From DYRB01 sp963802205 (GTDB lineage: Bacteria; Pseudomonadota; Gammaproteobacteria; Chromatiales; Chromatiaceae), in contig CAWDHW010000005.1 in NCBI GenBank assembly GCA_963802205.1, positions 62,001-126,000 of the forward strand: a DNA stretch of 64,000 bases, in the 5' to 3' direction. The notes beneath the pieces were generated by a model. It did no database searches. It saw only the letters and a list, made by a program, of their open reading frames with translations, and was not told the origin of the DNA. A program made the position numbers and the translations under genes. Below are positions 58,262-64,000 of this stretch, in pieces. Within the stretch, counting starts at the first letter, position 1; every line of letters begins with the position of its first letter.

Positions 58262-58582
58262 CTACGCCTCGCCGACCGCTTCGAGCCCACGCCTGTGGGT
58301 CTCGTTGATCTGCTTGAGCAGGGTGTGGAAGGGAATCTCTTCGGCAAACTGAGCGGCTAACCCCATGAACGGCAGGTCCTCACGCCCGAAGGCGTAAGTA
58401 CCGTCCAGCATTGACTGATAGAGCCCCTTGATGCCCTGATCCAGGGGATCGAGGAACGCCGGCAAGGGCCTCGCATCCTCGGTCTCGAACTCCAGACAGG
58501 CACGCAGGTCATCGATCTCGAACACCGCCTGGCGCACCCAGTCCACATACTCGTCCACCGTTCGTGCTCGCCTCAGGCTCAT
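58262..58582 (-). CDS. Hypothetical protein between prmB and hemN
   Basis: A 106-residue acidic, mostly helical protein with no motif I recognise. Its start overlaps the prmB stop (ATGA), and its stop is 7 bp before the hemN start, so it is part of a prmB-orf-hemN operon. There is no signal peptide, membrane helix or cysteine pair. Codon use matches its neighbours, so I regard it as a real gene of unknown function. Confidence 0.7.
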   Translation of the reverse strand: MSLRRARTVDEYVDWVRQAVFEIDDLRACLEFETEDARPLPAFLDPLDQGIKGLYQSMLDGTYAFGREDLPFMGLAAQFAEEIPFHTLLKQINETHRRGLEAVGEA

Positions 58583-59505
58583 GATTGCGCCACCGCCTCC
58601 GCAAATGCCTCGTGATACTCGATCAACTGGTCCCGATTCAGGAGGAAGACCCCCTCGCCGCCACGCTCGAATTCGAGCCAGATGAAGGGCAGATCGGGAA
58701 AGTGCCGCATCAGTTCTGCTGCCGTGTTGCCCACCTCCACCACCAGGATACCCCCGTCTTCCAGAAAGCCAGGGGCGTCGCTGAGGATGCGCAGCACCAG
58801 ATCCAACCCCGACTCACCCCCAGCCAGGCCAAGGGCCGGCTCTTTGCGATATTCCTCGGGCAGGCCCGCCAGCTCCTCGGCCCCGACATAAGGCGGGTTG
58901 CTGAGGATAATATCGTAGCGCCGCCCCGCCAGGGCAGAGAACAGGTCTGACTCCAGGGTCTGGACCCGCTCGCTCAGGTCGTGGTTTTGCAGGTTGGTCT
59001 CCGCCACACGCAGGGCCGCGGCAGAGATGTCCACCAGGTCCACCTCCACATGGGGCAGGTAGACCGCCGTGGCGATGCCGATGCAGCCGCTGCCGGTGCA
59101 TAGATCGAGGACCCGGCTGACACCCTCGGCATCGATCCAGGGATCGAAACCGGCCTCGATCAGCTCCGCCAGGGGCGAGCGCGGGACGAGTACGTCCTCG
59201 TTGACGTAGAACTCGAGCCCGGCGAACCAAGCCCTCTGGGTCAGGTAGGCGGCCGGCTTGCGCTCGCTGATGCGTCGCTCCACCAAATCGGTAACGGCGA
59301 CCCGCTCCCCTGGTGTCAGACGGCAGTCGCGGTAAGGAATCGGCAGATCCGGGGGTAAATGCAGGGCATACAGGACCAGGTGCAGTGCCTCGTCCAGTGC
59401 ATTGTCGGTACCGTGGCCGAAGAAGAGCCCGGCCGCATTGAAGCGACTGGCGCCCCAGCGGACAAAGTCCTGGATGGTATAGAGCCCATCGGGTTGCTCG
59501 GACAT
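58579..59505 (-). CDS. prmB: Ribosomal protein L3 glutamine N5-methyltransferase
   Basis: A 308-residue HemK-family protein with SAM motif I (VLDLCTGSGCIGIA) and the substrate-binding NPPY motif (ILSNPPYVG). The N-terminal FVRWGASRFNAAGLFFGHG pattern is typical of PrmB and distinguishes it from PrmC. It methylates a glutamine of 50S protein L3. ATG 59505 gives the family start MSEQPDGLYTIQDFVRW; earlier in-frame codons add unlike sequence. Confidence 0.9.
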   Translation of the reverse strand: MSEQPDGLYTIQDFVRWGASRFNAAGLFFGHGTDNALDEALHLVLYALHLPPDLPIPYRDCRLTPGERVAVTDLVERRISERKPAAYLTQRAWFAGLEFYVNEDVLVPRSPLAELIEAGFDPWIDAEGVSRVLDLCTGSGCIGIATAVYLPHVEVDLVDISAAALRVAETNLQNHDLSERVQTLESDLFSALAGRRYDIILSNPPYVGAEELAGLPEEYRKEPALGLAGGESGLDLVLRILSDAPGFLEDGGILVVEVGNTAAELMRHFPDLPFIWLEFERGGEGVFLLNRDQLIEYHEAFAEAVAQS

Positions 59506-59746
59506 GGGTGGAGCGCTCGCCTGGCAGGAGGGGGAAGACTGCCCGCGACCGCACCGCGGGGCGCGCAAGGATAGCACCAACGGGCCGGCGGCTTTAGACC
59601 GGCCGAGCGGGTATACGCCGTTTGGAAACGCCCATGCCTGCGGTCGGTGTCGGTTCCCGCGACCAGCCAGTCGCAGCAGCCGACAGGCTGCCCGCGTGAG
59701 CAGCGCCGTCGATCCCTTGGGGGCAGGACGCCCGCCCCCCAGGGGC

Positions 59747-60211
59747 CTAGGCCGCCCGCCGCCTGGTGGCCACGGACAAACCAGGAAGCCCCAGGTCTAC
59801 CCGTTGCGTATGACCACGCGCCACCAGATCCGCCAGGGAGATGTCGCTCAAGAAGCGAAAGATCTCGTCGCTCAACTGATCCCACAGGGTATGTGTGAGG
59901 CAACGCTTGCCGTCCCGACAGTTCTCCCGCCCGCCGCAGCGGGTGAACTCGACCCACTCATCCACGGCGCAGATGATGTCGGCGATGGAGATCTCGGCGG
60001 AGTCCTTGCCGAGGTAGTAGCCGCCGCCGGGGCCACGCACACCGCGTACCAACTGTTTGTTGCGCAGGGCCGCGAAAAGCTGCTCCAGGTAGGACAGGGA
60101 GATGCCCTGGTTGACGGAGATGTCCGCCAGGGTCACCGGACCCCTGTTGGAGTTGAGGGCCAGGTCCAGCATGGCCGTGACTGCGTATCTGCCTTTCGTA
60201 GAAAGTCTCAT
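59747..60211 (-). CDS. iscR: Iron-sulfur cluster regulator of the Rrf2 family
   Basis: A 154-residue winged-helix regulator starting MRLSTKGRYAVTAMLDLA. It has the three cluster cysteines Cys92, Cys98 and Cys104 and His107 at exactly the E. coli IscR positions. It binds a [2Fe-2S] cluster and represses iron-sulfur assembly genes. Unusually, no iscS, iscU or suf genes follow; the next genes are prmB and hemN, both separately expressed. It may therefore be a solitary IscR or one copy of two. Its leader contains a possible own operator. Confidence 0.9.
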   Translation of the reverse strand: MRLSTKGRYAVTAMLDLALNSNRGPVTLADISVNQGISLSYLEQLFAALRNKQLVRGVRGPGGGYYLGKDSAEISIADIICAVDEWVEFTRCGGRENCRDGKRCLTHTLWDQLSDEIFRFLSDISLADLVARGHTQRVDLGLPGLSVATRRRAA

Positions 60212-60255
60212 GGTATCTCACCTATGCGTGGGGGCCGCATTATGCCAATTTGTCT

Positions 60256-60295
60256 GGTCAGAACTAGGGTAGTCATACCGCAGCGAATTAGTCAA
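60256..60295 (-). promoter_or_regulatory. Candidate iscR promoter with IscR-like operator
   Basis: Minus-strand -35 TTGACT (60295-60290) and -10 TACCCT (60271-60266) are 18 bases apart. The interval 60276-60256 reads TATGACTACCCTAGT and on, with the GACTA-N2-TAGT core of type 1 IscR sites. Autoregulation is inferred from the match and from known behaviour of IscR. Confidence 0.45.
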
Positions 60296-60414
60296 GAAAA
60301 TCCCGTAAAAAAAGCTAGGGGATGTCAAGAACACTCACCCACGCACCGTTCGGCCGCGGCTCGGGCGGACAAGTTCCCGGGCGAGATACAGCCGCGCGGG
60401 CGGGTTTGCCCAGG

Positions 60415-60939
60415 TCAGATCCCTGACAGATCGGCATGCCGCTCGCCGCAACTCCGAATCGCCACAGGAGCCGCCGGAACGGCCCCGGACCCGAAGCAGT
60501 AACCCTGACGAGCGCAGAAGGCAAGCCACTTGGCCAGAAATAGATTGGCCCGCCACTTGGCATCCAGGGCCGGAAAGTCGTAGTGGCGGTAGATGGGCAG
60601 GGCGGTCTGGTGCAGGTCCAGGACCTCGACTTGCCTGGCATCGTGGTAGGCGCAAAGCCGTGCATTGGGATCCAGGGCGGGCACCCGTTCCCCATCCGCA
60701 CCCGGGAAGGCGTATGTCAGGCGCAACAGGGTCGTGTAGCGGGACTGCTCCAGGACCTCCAGGTACAGGTCCGCCGCCGCCCCCGGGTTCGAGCGCAGAC
60801 AACCCCGGACCAGGGGCAGGTCCGGGGCCAACCGTAGGAGGGAGCGATAGGCGTCCTCGCAGACATCCATGAGCCCCCCAACCGTGGGACGGTCGGCGGC
60901 CCAAAAAGACAAGTTCCTATGGCGGCGCGCGGCCTGCAT
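60415..60939 (-). CDS. DUF1249 (YqiB-like) protein
   Basis: A 174-residue protein whose core (CEDAYRSLLRLAPDL, then EVLEQSRYTTLLRLTYAF, LCAYHDARQVEVLDL and WRANLFLAKWLAFCARQGY) is the DUF1249/YqiB pattern. YqiB in E. coli lies next to the ADP-ribose pyrophosphatase and cpdA genes; its biochemical role is unknown. The first 23 residues are unusual for the family, so the ATG at 60870 (MDVCEDAY) is an alternative start. Confidence 0.8.
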   Translation of the reverse strand: MQAARRHRNLSFWAADRPTVGGLMDVCEDAYRSLLRLAPDLPLVRGCLRSNPGAAADLYLEVLEQSRYTTLLRLTYAFPGADGERVPALDPNARLCAYHDARQVEVLDLHQTALPIYRHYDFPALDAKWRANLFLAKWLAFCARQGYCFGSGAVPAAPVAIRSCGERHADLSGI

Positions 60940-60989
60940 GCGGGCTCGGGGAGCCGCCTGAACGGGGGGCCCAGAGGCACCGGAGACCG

Positions 60990-61370
60990 TCAGGCAGTAC
61001 CGGTCTCGCCCGCATTCTGCTGGGCTATCTGGCTGCGCACCTCATCCATGTCCAGTTCCTGGGCCTTACCCAGAAGCTGGCGGAAGGAGGACTCCGGCAT
61101 CGCGCCGGGCTGGGCAAAAATGATGACCTGGTCGCGGAAAATCATCAGAGTGGGGATGGAACGAATCTGGAAGTGGGCCGCGATCTCTTGCTCGACCTCG
61201 GTGTTGATTTTGGCGAAGACGATGTCCTCATGGTCCGCCGAGACCTTGTCATAGATGGGTGCGAAATTGCGGCAGGGCCCGCACCAAGGCGCCCAGAAAT
61301 CGACGACCACGAAGGTGTTGTCCTTGATGGTCTGCTCGAAATTGTCTTTGTTCAGTTCTACGACGGCCAT
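60990..61370 (-). CDS. Thioredoxin-family protein
   Basis: A 126-residue cytoplasmic thioredoxin with the active site WCGPC (Cys30, Cys33) and the cis-proline motif RSIPTLMIF. An acidic, Gln-rich C-terminal tail of about 20 residues (MDEVRSQIAQQNAGETG) is longer than in TrxA. It has no signal peptide. It probably reduces protein disulfides; whether it is the main thioredoxin or a paralogue cannot be told here. Confidence 0.87.
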   Translation of the reverse strand: MAVVELNKDNFEQTIKDNTFVVVDFWAPWCGPCRNFAPIYDKVSADHEDIVFAKINTEVEQEIAAHFQIRSIPTLMIFRDQVIIFAQPGAMPESSFRQLLGKAQELDMDEVRSQIAQQNAGETGTA

Positions 61371-61545
61371 TGGTACTTCCTACCGGTTTGAGATGGCGGC
61401 GGATGTTACCAAATTCCCCCCGTGATCACAGCTGCGGCGCCAAGGCCGCGCTGCCGCCGGGGGAGACAAGGGGCGGACTGTGGGTTCGCTGTCGGCATCA
61501 CGCCGCAGACAAGTTGCGCCTTTGGCAGAGACGGGACTTAACCCG

Positions 61546-62373
61546 TCAGTTCAGGCGGGCAATGATGCGGCTGACGTAACTGCGGGTCTCGGCATAGGGA
61601 GGGACGCCGCCGTAGCGGGTCACCGCACCCTCGCCGGCGTTGTAGCCGGCCAAGGCCAGCTCCACGTCCCCCTGGAAGTACTTGAGCAACCACTGCAGGT
61701 AGGCCATGCCCCCGCGCAGGTTTTGCTCCGGGTCCCACACGTCGCCGACGCCGAAGCGCTCAGCCGTGGCCGGAATGAGCTGCATCAGGCCCTGGGCGTT
61801 CTTGGGAGACTGCGCCTTCGAGTTGAAACCCGACTCGGCCTCGATCACCGCGAGGACCAGATTGGCGTCGAGTCCGAACTTCGGGGCCAACCCCCTCACC
61901 AGTTCGGCGATGGGACCACGGGCCGGGTGGGGCCGCCCAGCGACCCAGGTACGCTGGCCCTCGGGAGGGCAGGCGGCAGTGCGTTTGGGCTTGCCCTCCA
62001 CCTTGAGTAGCTTCAGCATCCCCAGTGCCTTGGGGTCCTTAGCCCGCGCCGCCTCGTGGAACCATGCCACCGCCAGGTCCTGATCGCGCTCGATGCCGCG
62101 CCCGAAAGCATAGATTTGACCGAGCTGGAACTTGGCCTCCAGGTCCCCCCGCTCGGCGGCCTTGCAATACAGCCGCACGGCACGCCCTGTGTGCTGCTCC
62201 ACCCCGACCCCGTGTTCGTAGCGCCGCGCCCAGTCGGTCAGTGCCTGGGTGTCCTTGAATGCCAGAACATCCTCAAAGCTCGGAACGCGCTCGACCGAGG
62301 CCGATAGGGGCATCTGCCACGTGATCGACGCCGCGGCGACCGCCAAAATCAAGACTCGATTCAGGAAAGACAC
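61546..62373 (-). CDS. Lytic transglycosylase with Sel1-like repeats (SLT family)
   Basis: A 275-residue secreted enzyme with an N-terminal signal peptide. Sel1 repeats (DWARRYEHGVGVEQHTGRAV, AKFQLGQIYAFGRGIERD) lie at about 45-125. A C-terminal SLT domain has the catalytic Glu in AVIEAESGFNSKA, then GLMQLIPATAERFGV and ALAGYNAGEGAV. It cleaves peptidoglycan glycosidic bonds. The start is GTG with GGGAGG upstream. It is divergent from gnd. Confidence 0.85.
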   Translation of the reverse strand: MSFLNRVLILAVAAASITWQMPLSASVERVPSFEDVLAFKDTQALTDWARRYEHGVGVEQHTGRAVRLYCKAAERGDLEAKFQLGQIYAFGRGIERDQDLAVAWFHEAARAKDPKALGMLKLLKVEGKPKRTAACPPEGQRTWVAGRPHPARGPIAELVRGLAPKFGLDANLVLAVIEAESGFNSKAQSPKNAQGLMQLIPATAERFGVGDVWDPEQNLRGGMAYLQWLLKYFQGDVELALAGYNAGEGAVTRYGGVPPYAETRSYVSRIIARLN

Positions 62374-62713
62374 TGATGCCTCCCAGGGACATGGTATCGG
62401 GGGTCGCAGGACACTGAAACGCAGGACTTGGTGGGCACAGAGCCGTTGGATCTAACCCAGACCCTCGGCGTCTACTACCCAGGACCACACCAAATGGGCG
62501 TGAATCGTATCACACTTTTTGTCCTGTGCCAGCCAGGCCCACCACCGACGTCAGCGACCGTTCAGCCGCCGCCTGGTCGGGCGCGCAATCGCCCCTATAA
62601 TGCGGCATCCCGACCGCCGGGCCAGAACCCTCCCGAGCGTCAAGCCACGACGGAAGCAGACTGCGCCGGAATCCGCTCGGCCGTCGCGACACCCATAACC
62701 CCAGGAGATCGTC
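62374..62713. other. Divergent control region between the lytic transglycosylase gene and gnd
   Basis: No gene is visible in these 340 bases. The plus strand has a perfect TATAAT at 62596-62601, about 110 bases before gnd, but I see no good -35 at the right distance. Confidence 0.5.
62596..62601 (+). promoter_or_regulatory. Candidate -10 box of gnd
   Basis: A perfect TATAAT in a GC-rich surround; the -35 is weak. Confidence 0.4.
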
Positions 62714-64000
62714 ATGGCAGGTGCGGACATCGGACTCATCGGATTGGCAGTCATGGGCCAAAACCTGGTTCTCAACATGGACGACCACGGCTTTCGCGTG
62801 GCGGTGTTCAACCGTACCACCAGCAAGGTGGACGAGTTCCTCGCCGGTCCCGCCGCCGGCACCCAGGTCATCGGCACACATTCCCTCCCGGAGCTGGTGG
62901 CGGCGCTGGCGCGACCGCGGAAGGTGATGCTCATGGTCCGCGCCGGTGCAGTGGTGGATCAGTTCATCGACGCCCTGGTCCCTCTGTTGGAGCCGGGGGA
63001 CCTCATCATCGACGGCGGCAATTCCCACTTCCCCGACAGTGTCCGGCGGACCCGTGCCCTGGCGGAGCAAGGCATCCTGTTCGTAGGGACCGGGGTCTCC
63101 GGCGGCGAGGAGGGGGCCCGCCACGGCCCGTCCATCATGCCCGGCGGCAACCCCGCGGCCTGGCCCCTGGTGCAGCCCATCTTCCAGTCCATCGCAGCGC
63201 AGGTGGACGGCATCCCCTGCTGCCACTGGGTGGGGGACGAGGGGGCCGGCCACTACGTCAAGATGGTCCACAACGGTATCGAGTACGGCGACATGCAGCT
63301 CATCGCCGAGGCCTACTTCCTGATGCGGGAAGGGCTGAACCTCTCGGTGGATGAGGTGCAGGCGATCTTCGCCCGCTGGAACAGCGGGGTGCTGGACTCC
63401 TACCTGATCGAGATCACCGCGGCGGTCCTCAAGGCCCGCGACACCGATGGCGAACCCCTGATCGACAAGGTGCTGGACAGCGCCGGCCAGAAGGGCACCG
63501 GCAAGTGGACTGGGATCAACGCCATGGAGTTGGGGGTACCCCTCACCCTGATCGGCGAGGCGGTCTTCGCCAGGTGCCTGTCGGCGCTCAAGGACGAGCG
63601 GGTGCGCGCCTCCCTGGTCCTTCCGGAGGAGCGCCTGAGCTTCAAGGCCGACCCCGAGACCTTCGTGCAGCACATCCACGACGCCCTCTACGCCGCCAAG
63701 ATCGTCTCCTACGCCCAGGGGTATATGCTCATGCGGGAGGCGGCCCGGGAGTATGGCTGGCAGTTGGACTTCGGCGGCATCGCCCTGATGTGGCGCGGCG
63801 GCTGTATCATCCGCAGCCGCTTCCTCAACGACATCAAGGCCGCCTTCGGGCGTGACCCGGGACTGGAGAACCTGCTCCAGGACGGATTCTTCCGCGGCGA
63901 GGTCGCCGCTGCCCTGCACGGCTGGCGCAAGACCGCCACCATGGCCGTCGGGCTTGGTATACCGGCCCCCGCCATCACCTCGGCGCTGGCCTTCTACGAC
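62714..64000 (+). CDS. gnd: 6-phosphogluconate dehydrogenase, decarboxylating, 3' partial
   Basis: The 429 visible codons encode the NADP-binding domain (GLIGLAVMGQNLVLNM), NRTTSKVDEF, the signature DGGNSHFPDSVRRT, GVSGGEEGARHGPSIMPGG, and catalytic Lys/Asn in GHYVKMVHNGIEYGDMQ. The helical domain begins after that. It converts 6-phosphogluconate to ribulose 5-phosphate in the pentose phosphate pathway. ATG 62714 follows AGGAG. About 40-55 residues remain beyond the right edge. Confidence 0.95.
   Translation, partial: MAGADIGLIGLAVMGQNLVLNMDDHGFRVAVFNRTTSKVDEFLAGPAAGTQVIGTHSLPELVAALARPRKVMLMVRAGAVVDQFIDALVPLLEPGDLIIDGGNSHFPDSVRRTRALAEQGILFVGTGVSGGEEGARHGPSIMPGGNPAAWPLVQPIFQSIAAQVDGIPCCHWVGDEGAGHYVKMVHNGIEYGDMQLIAEAYFLMREGLNLSVDEVQAIFARWNSGVLDSYLIEITAAVLKARDTDGEPLIDKVLDSAGQKGTGKWTGINAMELGVPLTLIGEAVFARCLSALKDERVRASLVLPEERLSFKADPETFVQHIHDALYAAKIVSYAQGYMLMREAAREYGWQLDFGGIALMWRGGCIIRSRFLNDIKAAFGRDPGLENLLQDGFFRGEVAAALHGWRKTATMAVGLGIPAPAITSALAFYD

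Overview
The window looks like chromosome from a high-GC gammaproteobacterium, most likely a purple sulfur bacterium of the Chromatiaceae. This rests on the gene order tig-clpP-clpX-lon-hupB-(tRNA-Val, tRNA-Asp)-ppiD next to fabI and a Yej-type peptide ABC transporter, on murJ-ribF-ileS-lspA, and on a diheme cytochrome c, anaerobic hemN and iscR. The lineage is inferred from gene content, not from a marker phylogeny.

Layout. 1-4 kb is a damaged zone: the end of a methyltransferase, a complete IS1111-type insertion sequence (13-bp inverted repeats, 1701-3112), a cluster of palindromic repeats, and remnants of a Uma2 nuclease and a SNF2 helicase. 4-13 kb holds a MidA-type methyltransferase, a pteridine reductase, a periplasmic diheme cytochrome c with a DUF302 protein, a GT2-GT39-PAP2 envelope operon and a stand-alone lpxD. 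13-21.3 kb carries murJ-ribF-ileS-lspA on the minus strand and a fused MFS/spermidine-synthase-like protein.

21.6-38.3 kb is an accessory island for surface glycans. It starts with a decayed Orn/Lys/Arg decarboxylase and ends with a scar of a type I restriction locus (hsdS tail plus rhuM start). Its centre is a giant glycosyltransferase of about 2,200 residues: degenerate PIG-L domain, GT2 domain, seven-unit coiled coil, about 26 copies of a 38-residue repeat, and a GT4-like C-terminus. Three 570-bp copies in the repeat region are nearly identical. Further sugar-transferase, methyltransferase and flippase genes follow, including an AT-rich segment (31.9-34.9 kb) that looks acquired.

38.4-62.4 kb is housekeeping: the ABC peptide transporter, fabI, ppiD, two tRNAs, hupB, lon, clpX, clpP, tig, an acyl-CoA synthetase, hemN, prmB, iscR, a DUF1249 protein, a thioredoxin and a lytic transglycosylase. 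gnd runs off the right edge.

Single-base frameshifts recur across the window. They occur in essential or highly conserved genes (ileS, tig) and in the glycan island, often in short homopolymers. In ileS and tig the downstream sequence is still well conserved, so sequencing or assembly indels are a serious possibility there. The decarboxylase, SNF2, Uma2 and hsdS remnants are truly decayed or truncated.
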